Assembly (NCBI RefSeq): GCF_021390435.2
Contig: NZ_JAJVCN010000001.1
Coordinates: 930,001 to 994,000 of the forward strand
Reading direction: 5' to 3'
Length of the DNA: 64,000 nucleotides
Source: Kibdelosporangium philippinense
GTDB lineage: Bacteria; Actinomycetota; Actinomycetes; Mycobacteriales; Pseudonocardiaceae
The notes under the pieces are model-generated. The model saw only the letters and a program-made list of their open reading frames with translations. It ran no database searches and was not told the DNA's origin. Both the position numbers and the translations under genes were made by a program. Numbering within the stretch: position 1 is the first letter of the stretch; each line of letters opens with the position of its first letter. Shown in pieces: positions 51,716-59,463 of the stretch.

Positions 51716-52469
51716 CGGCAAGGGTTTTGTTGTCACCGGAGGTACTCGTGGCATCGGCCGGGCGATCGTGCTCGGCGCTGCCGCTGACGGTGCCCGCGTG
51801 GTGTTCTGCGGCCGCAGCGAATCCGCGTCTGTCGGCGCCGAGGTCGAGGCTGCTGCTCGTGCGGCGGGTGGCGAGGCGCGGTTTGTCCCGGCGGATGTCG
51901 CCGTCGAGGCTGATGTCGAGCGGTTGTTCGACGTCGCTGTCGAATGGCTGGACGAAGTTCACGTCGTGGTGAACAACGCGGGCGTCGCTCGTGACTCGTT
52001 GCTCGTGCAGACCACCCTCGAAGACTGGCGGCACGTACTGGACGTCAACCTTCGCGGTCCGTTCCTGACCTGCCGTCGCGCGGTGGAGGAGATGCTGTCC
52101 CATGGCGGCGGTGGCCGGATCGTGAACGTGGCTTCGTTCACGGCAAACGGTCTCGCCGGAGCGGTGAGCTATGCGGCATCCAAGGCTGCTTTGCTGTCGC
52201 TGACCCGCAGTGTGGCCAAGGAGTACGGCCGCCGCCGGATTTTCTGCAACGCGGTCGTTCCAGGGTTCGTCGAGACCGACATGACCACCGGATATCCCGC
52301 TGCCGCGCGGGCCGCACTGGCTCAGCTCTCGCCCTACGCGCGGTTCGGGCTCGCAGAGGAAGTCGCCGGGACGGTCCTCTTCCTGGCATCGGATGAGGCG
52401 TCGTTCGTGACGGGCGACGCCGTCTATGTGGCAGGAGCGGTACGTGACGTGCCGCGGATAACGGCATGA
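51699..52469 (+). CDS. FabG-like 3-ketoacyl-ACP reductase
   Basis: 256 residues from ATG 51699 (GGGAGG at spacing 5), overlapping the AT gene by 17 bp. FVVTGGTRGIGRAIVLGAAA (NADPH site), VVNNAGVARDSLL, Ser in VNVASFTANG, and YxxxK in VSYAASKAALLSLTRSVAKE. Classic SDR with FabG character. Confidence 0.92.
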   Translation: MQGRFNGKGFVVTGGTRGIGRAIVLGAAADGARVVFCGRSESASVGAEVEAAARAAGGEARFVPADVAVEADVERLFDVAVEWLDEVHVVVNNAGVARDSLLVQTTLEDWRHVLDVNLRGPFLTCRRAVEEMLSHGGGGRIVNVASFTANGLAGAVSYAASKAALLSLTRSVAKEYGRRRIFCNAVVPGFVETDMTTGYPAAARAALAQLSPYARFGLAEEVAGTVLFLASDEASFVTGDAVYVAGAVRDVPRITA

Positions 52470-52486
52470 CGTCGAAGGAAACATCT

Positions 52487-53704
52487 ATGCGGCTGGCAGT
52501 CGGTATCGACGACCTCACTCTCTACGGCAGCACACTGGCTGTGGACGCCGCCGGGCTCGCGTCGGCCCGTGGCACCGCCGAGCGTGAGATCCGGAGTCTG
52601 GAACTGGTGCGCCGATCTTTGCCGCCGAGCTTCGAGGACCCGGTCACCTTGGCGGTGAACGCCGCGCGCCCGCTCACTGATCCCGACGACCCGGAACGTT
52701 ACGGCCTACTGGTGGTCGCCACCGAGTCCGGTGTGGACTATGCCAAACCGCTGAGCTCCTATGTGCACAAGTACCTCGAGCTCTCACACCGCTGTCGGCA
52801 TCTCGAAGTCAAGCACGCGTGCTACGCCGGCACGGCCGCGCTGCGGCTCGCAAGCGCGTGGGTCCACTGCAATCCCACGCGCCGAGCGCTCGTGATCACG
52901 ACCGACATGGCCCGGCGACTGTTCCATGACCCCGCAGAGCCCGCCGAGGGGGCGGGCGCTGCCGCCATGGTTGTCGCGGCCGAGCCGCGGGTGCTCGCGT
53001 TGGAGCCGGCGAGCGGCGTGGCCGCGCGGGAGGTCTACGACGTGATGCGGCCGACCCCGTCCTTGGAGACCATCCACTCCGGACTTTCCCTGGGCGCGTA
53101 TCTCGATCTGCTTGAACTGGCTTGGGATGGCTATCGCGAAGACGCGGGCGCCGACGTGTTCGACACGTTCAGCCATGTCATCTATCACACGCCGATCACT
53201 TCACTCGTCCGGCAGGCGCACGGACTCGTCGTGGAAGCCCATCGGCCGGATGTGGAACCGAGCGTCGTCGCCGAGAGCTTCGAGCGAATGGTTCGGCCGT
53301 CGCTGAAGTACTGCCAGGAACTGGGCAACACGTACTCCGGGAGTTTGTGGGCAGCACTGGCCGCGTTGGTCGATCACGCGCCGTCGGTCGCGGCAGGCGA
53401 GCGGATCGGCTTGTACTCGTACGGTTCTGGGTCCTGTGCCGAGTTCTTCAGTGGCCGGTTCGGCACAGCCGCACGGGAAACCGTTGGCCGCCACCAGATC
53501 GGCCAGCACCTCGCCAGCCGCAGGCTCGTGGATGTGGCCGACTACGAAAGGATTGTGCTGGACACCGAACGGAGTCTGACCGCGGCACATTTCAAACCTG
53601 ACACATCACTCGTACCGGGACTTCTCGATGAGGCTTACACCGGACGGGCGCTGTTGGTCCTCGAGGACGTGCGTGACTACTACCGGACGTACGGCTGGAG
53701 CTGA
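52487..53704 (+). CDS. HMG-CoA synthase-like enzyme (HCS) of a beta-branching cassette
   Basis: 405 residues from ATG 52487 (AAGGAAACATCT before it); ATG 52466 is an alternative overlapping the previous stop. HMGS family: VGIDDLTLYGSTLAVDAAGL, Cys112 in EVKHACYAGTAALRLASAW, His in HVIYHTPITSLVRQAH, and GLYSYGSGSCAEFFSG. It adds an acetyl-ACP carbon unit to the beta-keto group of an ACP-bound chain, starting a methyl or methylene branch. Followed by ECH1 and ECH2 partners in the same operon. Confidence 0.93.
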   Translation: MRLAVGIDDLTLYGSTLAVDAAGLASARGTAEREIRSLELVRRSLPPSFEDPVTLAVNAARPLTDPDDPERYGLLVVATESGVDYAKPLSSYVHKYLELSHRCRHLEVKHACYAGTAALRLASAWVHCNPTRRALVITTDMARRLFHDPAEPAEGAGAAAMVVAAEPRVLALEPASGVAAREVYDVMRPTPSLETIHSGLSLGAYLDLLELAWDGYREDAGADVFDTFSHVIYHTPITSLVRQAHGLVVEAHRPDVEPSVVAESFERMVRPSLKYCQELGNTYSGSLWAALAALVDHAPSVAAGERIGLYSYGSGSCAEFFSGRFGTAARETVGRHQIGQHLASRRLVDVADYERIVLDTERSLTAAHFKPDTSLVPGLLDEAYTGRALLVLEDVRDYYRTYGWS

Positions 53705-53707
53705 GGC

Positions 53708-54436
53708 GTGAACGAACGACTTCGGATCAAGTTGTCGGCCGCCTCCGGCCGACCCACGATCACCGGCCCGCTGATCGAACACATCACGACTAGCGTGACC
53801 CAGGCGAGGGCTCGCTACATCACCATCGAAGGCGAAGAAGGCGCGTTCTGCGAAGGCTTCGACCTGGACCTCCTGTCGGACTCAACCGAGGATCAGACGG
53901 ACAGCCTGCGTGACTACGCGGCTATGCTGCGGGCACTCGAACGCGCTGCGTGCCCGATCGTCGCCCTGGTCGACGGTGTCGTGCTCGGCGGCGGACTCGG
54001 GATTGTGGGCGCGGGTGATCTGGTGATCGCGACGCCAAGGTCCACCTTCGGGTTTCCCGAAGTCCTGATCGGACTCATTCCCGCGGTGGCGCTGCCGTTC
54101 CTCGCCCGGCGCGTTGGTGTGGCCAAGGCCCGGCTACTCGCACTTGACGGCGTGGCTATCGACGCGCCTACCGCACTGCGGATCGGCCTGGTCGACGAGA
54201 TAACCGACGACCTCGACACCGCGGTCGCCCGGCACGCACGCCGGTGGCTGCGGACGGATGCTCGCGCACAGCAGGAAGTCAAGGCGGAGATCGCGGAGAT
54301 GAACGCACCGGATGCCGAGGCCGAGGCATTGCGCCGGTTCGCGAAGCTGCTCACCACAGCCGAAACACAGAGACGAATCGTACGGATGGCGGCCGGCGAG
54401 CCACCATGGCTTGACGACAGCGAAGGAGAGCTGTGA
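53708..54436 (+). CDS. enoyl-CoA hydratase-like ECH1 (dehydratase of beta-branching)
   Basis: 242 residues from GTG 53708. Crotonase fold: EGEEGAFCEGFDLDLL (like the FCEGMDF motif of ECH1/PksH), CPIVALVDGVVLGGGLGIVG (oxyanion hole), STFGFPEVLIGLIPAVALPF. It would dehydrate the HMG-type intermediate made by HCS. Its C-terminus overlaps the next gene by GTGA. Confidence 0.88.
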   Translation: MNERLRIKLSAASGRPTITGPLIEHITTSVTQARARYITIEGEEGAFCEGFDLDLLSDSTEDQTDSLRDYAAMLRALERAACPIVALVDGVVLGGGLGIVGAGDLVIATPRSTFGFPEVLIGLIPAVALPFLARRVGVAKARLLALDGVAIDAPTALRIGLVDEITDDLDTAVARHARRWLRTDARAQQEVKAEIAEMNAPDAEAEALRRFAKLLTTAETQRRIVRMAAGEPPWLDDSEGEL

Positions 54437-55203
54437 CTGCTGATGGAACCATGCACGACAAGGTCGTGGTCGTCACGGGTGGATCTCGCGGCATCGGCCG
54501 TGCGATCGTGCTCGCGGCTGCCGCGGCGGGTGCACGGGTGGCTTTCTGCGCACGCAAGCTTGGTTCTGCGACTGATGAGGTCATCACCCAGGTCGAGAGC
54601 CTGGCCGGCGAGGACCGTGCTCTCGCGGTCGCCGCGGATGTGGCCAGCGAGTCCGATGTCGAGGACTTGTTCGACGCGGTCGTCAACCGGTTCGGCCGAG
54701 TGGATGTCGTGATCAACAATGCCGGGATCAATCGAGACGCACTGCTGGTGCACACCACGACCGAGGCGTTCGACGATGTCATCGCCACGAATCTGACCGG
54801 CGCTTTTCTGGTGTGCCGTCGAGCTGTCCATGAGTTCCTCGCGCAGGGTGGCGGTGGGCGGATCGTGTCGATCAGTTCGTTGTCGCAGCACGGTGCGACA
54901 TCACAGGCGGCGTACGCGGCGAGCAAGGGTGGACTGCTCGGGCTCACCCGGACGATCGCGAAAGAGTACGGCCACAAGTCCGTCGTCGCGAACCTGGTGA
55001 CGGTGGGATACGTGGAAACGGAGCTCACCCAGCACTTCGATGAGAGGATGCGCCGACTACTACTGGAGGCGACCCCCTTGCGGCGCAACGGAAATCCGGA
55101 AGAGATCGCCGCGGCGGTACTGTTCCTGGCCTCGGCACGTGCCGGATACATCAACGGTGAAGCCGTATCGGCCACTGGTGGCTTGGCCGAGGTGGCGATG
55201 TGA
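54433..55203 (+). CDS. FabG-like 3-ketoacyl-ACP reductase, second copy
   Basis: 256 residues from GTG 54433 (AAGGAGAGCT before it). VVVTGGSRGIGRAIVLAAAA, VINNAGINRDALL, Ser in RIVSISSLSQHG, YxxxK in AAYAASKGGLLGLTRTIAKE. Clearly related to the 51699 gene, so probably a duplication. The reason for two reductases is not evident; different substrates (straight versus branched chain) is a guess. Confidence 0.9.
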   Translation: MTADGTMHDKVVVVTGGSRGIGRAIVLAAAAAGARVAFCARKLGSATDEVITQVESLAGEDRALAVAADVASESDVEDLFDAVVNRFGRVDVVINNAGINRDALLVHTTTEAFDDVIATNLTGAFLVCRRAVHEFLAQGGGGRIVSISSLSQHGATSQAAYAASKGGLLGLTRTIAKEYGHKSVVANLVTVGYVETELTQHFDERMRRLLLEATPLRRNGNPEEIAAAVLFLASARAGYINGEAVSATGGLAEVAM

Positions 55204-55988
55204 CTGTCGCACTGTACGGACTTGACCGAACCGTTGACGGCGTAGCCACCTTGCGGATCACCACCGATGAAACTCCCCACGTCGGCGACGCTGCGCTGAC
55301 AGCACTGGCGGATGCTGTCGATGTCATCAAGGGTGACCCGTCCATCCGTGCCTTGGTGCTCGAAGGTGGCGAGCAGCACTTCTGTAGCGGGGCGACCCGC
55401 GACACGCTGCTCGGTGCCGACGCGCCAAGGGTCATCGCGCGGCTGATGGGTGGTCTTCCACGACTGCTGTTGAGCCTGGAGATCCCGACGCTGGCGATGA
55501 TGACCGGGCACGCGATCGGCGGCGGTCTGATGCTCGGACTGTGGTGTGATGTCGCCGTACTGGCCATGGAGTCGCTCTACGGAGCCAATTTCCTCGCTCT
55601 TGGCTTCACGCCGGGGATGGGTTCGACGGTACTGCTCGAAGAGGTCTTCGGGACGCCGCTCGCCCGGGATCTCCTGCTCACCGGACGAATGATCAAAGGT
55701 CGAGAGATCCGCGAAGCGCGGGTACCGCTGTCGCATGCCGTAGTGCCCCGGCGTGAAGTCCGAGACCACACGTACGCGCTCGCCAGTGAGATGGCTCAGG
55801 CACCCCGAGCGGCGATGGCACTGGTCAAACGACACATCTCGACGCGACGCCGCGCCCTGCTCGAGCGTGCGATCGAAATCGAATTCGCCATGCATACGGC
55901 GGTGTTCAGCCATCCGGAGACCCGCACGAGCATCGACGAGAGCTACCCAACGCCGGTCGTCGCCCATCACGGAAAAGAGACAGCATGA
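55200..55988 (+). CDS. enoyl-CoA hydratase-like ECH2 (decarboxylase of beta-branching)
   Basis: 262 residues from GTG 55200. Crotonase fold with the ECH2/PksI-type signature: GGEQHFCSGATRDTLLG, MMTGHAIGGGLMLGLWCDVA, YGANFLALGFTPGMGSTVLL, LTGRMIKGREIREARVPLSH. It would decarboxylate the glutaconyl-type intermediate, leaving a beta-methyl or methylene branch. Completes the ACP-KS-HCS-ECH1-ECH2 set. Confidence 0.9.
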   Translation: MTVALYGLDRTVDGVATLRITTDETPHVGDAALTALADAVDVIKGDPSIRALVLEGGEQHFCSGATRDTLLGADAPRVIARLMGGLPRLLLSLEIPTLAMMTGHAIGGGLMLGLWCDVAVLAMESLYGANFLALGFTPGMGSTVLLEEVFGTPLARDLLLTGRMIKGREIREARVPLSHAVVPRREVRDHTYALASEMAQAPRAAMALVKRHISTRRRALLERAIEIEFAMHTAVFSHPETRTSIDESYPTPVVAHHGKETA

Positions 55989-56827
55989 TCCTGCCAGACT
56001 TCGCCGGCCGGGCAACTCTGGTAACCGGAGGCACTCGCGGCCTTGGCAAGGCCATAGCCATGGAGTTCGCGCGTGCCAACGCGACTGTGTTCGTCACGCA
56101 CCGATGGGGCAGCGTCAAGGACGACGAACTCGCTGATGAGTTCGATGCCGCGGGACTGCCGACACCGGTCGTCATCGAGGCCGACGTGAGCGACCGGGCC
56201 GCGACGCGCGAACTGATGGCCGAGATCAAGTCACAGGTCAGTCAGCTGCACACCGTGGTCAGCAATGTGTCCTTCGCGAAGTCCGTCAACGACGTGGATG
56301 ACCTGAAGAGATCCAGCATGGAGCTGTCACTCGGCTATTCGGCGTGGCCCGTCGTCGACTTGGTGCAAAGCTCACATGCCGTGTTCGGCTCGTACCCACG
56401 ATATGTCATGGCGATATCGAGCGACGGTGTCGAAGTCTGCCACGATGGCTACGACCTCGCGGGTGTGTCCAAAGCCGCCCTCGAAATGCTCTGCCGATAC
56501 CTCGCGGTGCGGCTCAAACCGCATGGCGTCCGGGTGAATATCCTGCGTCCCGGCTATTTCGACACGCTCAGCGCTCGGGCGATCATGGGCGACATCCTGA
56601 AATCGGTCGAGGACCGCCCCGGCATCTGGATGGACCCAGCTGATGTCGGCCGCGCATGCGTGGCGTTGTCGTCCGGGCTGCTCGACGCGGTCACCGGGCA
56701 GGTCTTGAAGGTCGATGAGGGCATGTCGCTGCTCGGCCCAACGGCTCTTCTCCTCGGTCGCGGTGAACGGTTCGCGTTCCCCGGCGATGACGCGGTAGTA
56801 GCCGCCGACCATGGTGCGGAGGCCTGA
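55985..56827 (+). CDS. FabL/FabI-like enoyl-ACP reductase of the SDR fold
   Basis: 280 residues. TLVTGGTRGLGKAIAMEFAR (cofactor site), VVSNVSFAKSVNDVDDLKRS in place of NNAG, and YDLAGVSKAALEMLCRYLAV, in which Tyr and Lys are separated by six residues (Y-x6-K), the pattern of FabI/FabL enoyl reductases, not the Y-x3-K of FabG. The C-terminus VGRACVALSSGLLDAVTGQV also fits FabL. It gives the operon its own enoyl reduction, besides PfaD. Overlaps both neighbours. Confidence 0.82.
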   Translation: MILPDFAGRATLVTGGTRGLGKAIAMEFARANATVFVTHRWGSVKDDELADEFDAAGLPTPVVIEADVSDRAATRELMAEIKSQVSQLHTVVSNVSFAKSVNDVDDLKRSSMELSLGYSAWPVVDLVQSSHAVFGSYPRYVMAISSDGVEVCHDGYDLAGVSKAALEMLCRYLAVRLKPHGVRVNILRPGYFDTLSARAIMGDILKSVEDRPGIWMDPADVGRACVALSSGLLDAVTGQVLKVDEGMSLLGPTALLLGRGERFAFPGDDAVVAADHGAEA

Positions 56828-57336
56828 TGATCGTCACGATGACCGACGAGATCGCGGTTTTGTACCGGCACGCCGAGAAAAACCGGCTGGTCGACCACCG
56901 GCCGACAGCGACTGTGCTCGACCGCGCCGCGATCGAAGCGGTGTTGCCGCATCGGGACCCGTTCCTGCTCGTGGATCGCGTGACCATGCTGGACAGCGAA
57001 CGCGACATCGTGATCGCTCGTTACGACCTGGCGCGAGCACGAGAGATATTCACCGGGCACTTCCCGGATCGGCCGGTATACCCGGGGGTACTGCAGATCG
57101 AGACCGTCGCGCAGACAGGCCTCATCGCCGGCGGCATCCGCAACGGCGGGGTCAAGGGCGTCGCTGTGACGCATGTACTGGCTGCGCGGTTCATGTGGCC
57201 GGTACCGCCCGACGGAGAGATCGAAGTCATCGCGCGGATCGTCGAGGACGGCCTCTTCATGACGATCGTTGGGCAGGTCCTGCACGGCGACAAGATCTGC
57301 TCGGTCTCGGCGATATCAGGCCTGAGCGGAGAGTGA
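56827..57336 (+). CDS. FabZ-like 3-hydroxyacyl-ACP dehydratase
   Basis: 169 residues. Hotdog fold with LPHRDPFLLVDRVTMLDSER, catalytic His78 in EIFTGHFPDRPVYPGVLQIE, then the catalytic Glu in QIETVAQTGLIAGG. Last gene of the operon (overlaps the previous stop) and followed by a hairpin. The operon thus has complete KS, AT, KR, DH and ER functions as separate proteins. Confidence 0.92.
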   Translation: MIVTMTDEIAVLYRHAEKNRLVDHRPTATVLDRAAIEAVLPHRDPFLLVDRVTMLDSERDIVIARYDLARAREIFTGHFPDRPVYPGVLQIETVAQTGLIAGGIRNGGVKGVAVTHVLAARFMWPVPPDGEIEVIARIVEDGLFMTIVGQVLHGDKICSVSAISGLSGE

Positions 57337-57349
57337 ACAAAGCGGGATG

Positions 57350-57376
57350 CCGTGAAGGTCTTCTTACCTTGACGGC
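57350..57376 (+). terminator. hairpin after the ten-gene operon
   Basis: GCCGTGAAGGT pairs with ACCTTGACGGC (one mismatch) around CTTCTT, 13 bp after the last stop codon. It resembles the GCCGTGAAGG palindrome inside the IS4-type MITEs. Confidence 0.6.
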
Positions 57377-57542
57377 GTTGAACGCCCCGAATCTTCCCCT
57401 CGCAACGGCCCACCGCTCGCACGGCGCCGCAGTCGCGGGCGTGACCAGCGCCGGACGACACAGGAGGCGGCCCTCCCGCCGAGGACATGCCTCATTCGGG
57501 GTCACTCGGACCACCTCGGATTGATCCGCGCTAGCGGAGACC

Positions 57543-57916
57543 CAATGCCACTGACTTAAGCATTCCAGCTGGTCGAACGCGGCGCAAGGTTGACTGTCGG
57601 TAACATTTTATGTCCACAATGGACAATTAACCATCGCGTAAGTCCCACTTGCCACGCGCGTCACGCCTGTTACCTGGGTTGGTGCCGTGAAGGTCACCTT
57701 CACGGCGTTCAATCCAACGCACCAAAAGTTCCCCTCACGAACCGTCGCGGGCCTGAATGAAGGCCACTGTGGACAGTCCGCCGTGTGTCAGTGGCATGGC
57801 CACACCTTGCTTGCAGGCCGGGCCACTCGCGTTCCGCACCTCTGCAGACCAACCCCACGCCCCACGCCTACAGGTCACCTCTGAAGTGCGAGAACTCTCT
57901 TAAGTCAGTGGCATTG
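57543..57916. mobile_element. complete IS4-type MITE, 374 bp, with 10-bp target duplication
   Basis: Terminal inverted repeats CAATGCCACTGACTTAAG at both ends, flanked by the direct repeat AGCGGAGACC (57533-57542 and 57917-57926). The ends resemble those of IS4 (TAATGCC...GTTAAGG) and the duplication length fits that family. No transposase. The centre contains a perfect palindrome around GTGAAGGTCACCTTCAC. The target was itself a MITE-like sequence (57917-57968). Confidence 0.85.
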
Positions 57917-57968
57917 AGCGGAGACCGGCTCCGCCGAATAAACGCGGCAACGTCCCGAGACACACCAC
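57917..57968. mobile_element. end fragment of a TA-type MITE
   Basis: On the minus strand GTGGTGTGTCTCGGGACGTT, then GCCGCGTTTATTCGGCGG matches one end of the MITE at 32418-32586. The rest is interrupted by or lost to the IS4-type MITE. Confidence 0.6.
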
Positions 57969-58049
57969 TGCCGTGAACGGCGTGTTTTGGTCGGCAGCCG
58001 ACCGTCAGGTCACCGTGATACGGCCGCATGCCTTGTGGGTACTGGGATT

Positions 58050-59198
58050 TCAGAACCGCACGAGCATCGATTCCACGGTGAGTCCCGGGCCGAACGCCAT
58101 GAACACGCCGTACTCGCCGGGCCGCGCCTGCCCCGAGGCCATGATCTGCTGAAGGATGAGCAGAATAGTGGCAGACGCGCAGTTGCCGAACTCCGCGAGC
58201 ACATGCCGCGACGGCTGCAACTGCTCCTCGGACAAGTTCAGCCTGCGCCCGAGCAGGTTGACGATCTTCGGGCCGCCCGGATGGATTCCCCAATGCCGCA
58301 CGTCGGCGGCGGTCAGGCCGACCGGGGTCAGAAGACGTTCCAGGAACGGCCTGACCACCTGGAGGAGCAGGCGGGGCACCCCCGGCGAGAGAGTCATCCG
58401 GAAACAGTCGTCGTGTATCCGCAATGTTAGCATCGCCGAGGCGTCGTAATGCGTTTCGGTGTGCGTCCGCACGATGGCCGGACCAACCGCGACCGGGTCC
58501 GCGGAGATCACGATCATCGCGCCCGCGTCACCGAACAACGAGTGCACCACCGCCTGTTCGGTGGTGGCCTCATCCCGCAGGTGCAACGAGCTGAGCTCGA
58601 CGCAACCGACCACGGCCAGTTGGTCCGGGCGCACGGCCACCGCGTCCATGGCCAGCTTGATCGCGTTGAAGGCCGCGTAACAGCCCATATGGCCGATGAA
58701 CGTTCGACGCAGATCGTTCCGTAGCCCGAACTCTTTGGCCAGCGTCACATCAGGCCCAGGGTTGGTGTACCCGGTGCTGCTCGCGATCACCAATGTCCCG
58801 ATGTGATCGCGGTCGACCCGTTCGAGCGTTGCCGACATCAGGTCCCGGCCCAACTCCAGCACGTGACGCTCCCATGCCTGCATCCGCTCGCCGATCATCG
58901 GGTAGCCGCTGGCGGGCAGCTCGCTCCAGTCCCACACGCAATGGCGTTTGCGGACATTGCTCCGCGAGAATGTGGCCGCGCCATGGGACTCGCCGCCGCG
59001 GACGCGCCCGGCATATGACGCAAGAACCTGCTCCTGCTCGACGTATCGCGACGGCACCGCCGTCTCCACGGCGACGATCGCGGCCCTCGCAGACCCAGTC
59101 GTGTCGGTTGACAAGCTGGCACCGTCCACAATGATCACACCTCTGATTCGATTGATTCGATGCGCAGGTATCCGGAACGTTCTGCCCAGCTTGATCAT
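58050..59198 (-). CDS. type III polyketide synthase (chalcone synthase family)
   Basis: 382 residues from ATG 59198 (AAGGCG upstream); GTG 59138 or 59129 are alternatives nearer to the family N-terminus (AAIVAVETAVPSRYVEQEQV). Catalytic Cys173 (FIGHMGCYAAFNAI), His306 (RHWGIHPGGPKIVNL), Asn339 (EFGNCASATILL), C-terminal MAFGPGLTVESML. It condenses malonyl units on an acyl starter without an ACP; type III PKSs in lipid clusters often accept long acyl chains and form pyrones or resorcinols. A cluster box lies upstream, so it is probably part of the pathway, perhaps using the product of the FAAL/PfaA system as starter. Confidence 0.92.
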   Translation of the reverse strand: MIKLGRTFRIPAHRINRIRGVIIVDGASLSTDTTGSARAAIVAVETAVPSRYVEQEQVLASYAGRVRGGESHGAATFSRSNVRKRHCVWDWSELPASGYPMIGERMQAWERHVLELGRDLMSATLERVDRDHIGTLVIASSTGYTNPGPDVTLAKEFGLRNDLRRTFIGHMGCYAAFNAIKLAMDAVAVRPDQLAVVGCVELSSLHLRDEATTEQAVVHSLFGDAGAMIVISADPVAVGPAIVRTHTETHYDASAMLTLRIHDDCFRMTLSPGVPRLLLQVVRPFLERLLTPVGLTAADVRHWGIHPGGPKIVNLLGRRLNLSEEQLQPSRHVLAEFGNCASATILLILQQIMASGQARPGEYGVFMAFGPGLTVESMLVRF

Positions 59199-59320
59199 GC
59201 GAATATCGCCTTGCGAGCCGTCGTTGCCAACGAACCAGCAATGCGATCCGTCCACCTGAAGAAAAGTGGAAGAGTGTGGGTAAAATCAAGCGTGCACGCA
59301 CCACATCGGTTGGTGTAAGA

Positions 59321-59336
59321 GGCCAATTTCGTGGCC
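59321..59336 (-). promoter_or_regulatory. GGCCA-N6-TGGCC cluster box, copy 5
   Basis: On the minus strand GGCCACGAAATTGGCC followed by TCTTACACC, pointing to the type III PKS gene. Confidence 0.5.
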
Positions 59337-59463
59337 CTTGGGCGATCGGGTATTGAAACCTGAGGACTGCGGTAAAGAAACCAGGGCAACGTCAATAGGT
59401 TATAGCGAGGACACCACGGGCTGGTCGGTCAAGAAATTCGTCACGTGATCCGGGTGTCGGCTT

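Noticed and set aside
24817..57336. Lipolanthine (microvionin/goadvionin-type) hybrid of lanthipeptide and polyketide chain
   Set aside because: The precursor lacks the C-terminal Cys required for avionin, there is no decarboxylase or GNAT transferase gene, and no cluster box precedes lanKC. The two loci may simply be neighbours.
53708..59198. DpgABCD-type dihydroxyphenylglycine pathway (type III PKS plus enoyl-CoA hydratase-like genes)
   Set aside because: The hydratase-like genes carry ECH1/ECH2 signatures and sit in an operon with an HMG-synthase-like gene; no DpgC-type oxygenase is present.
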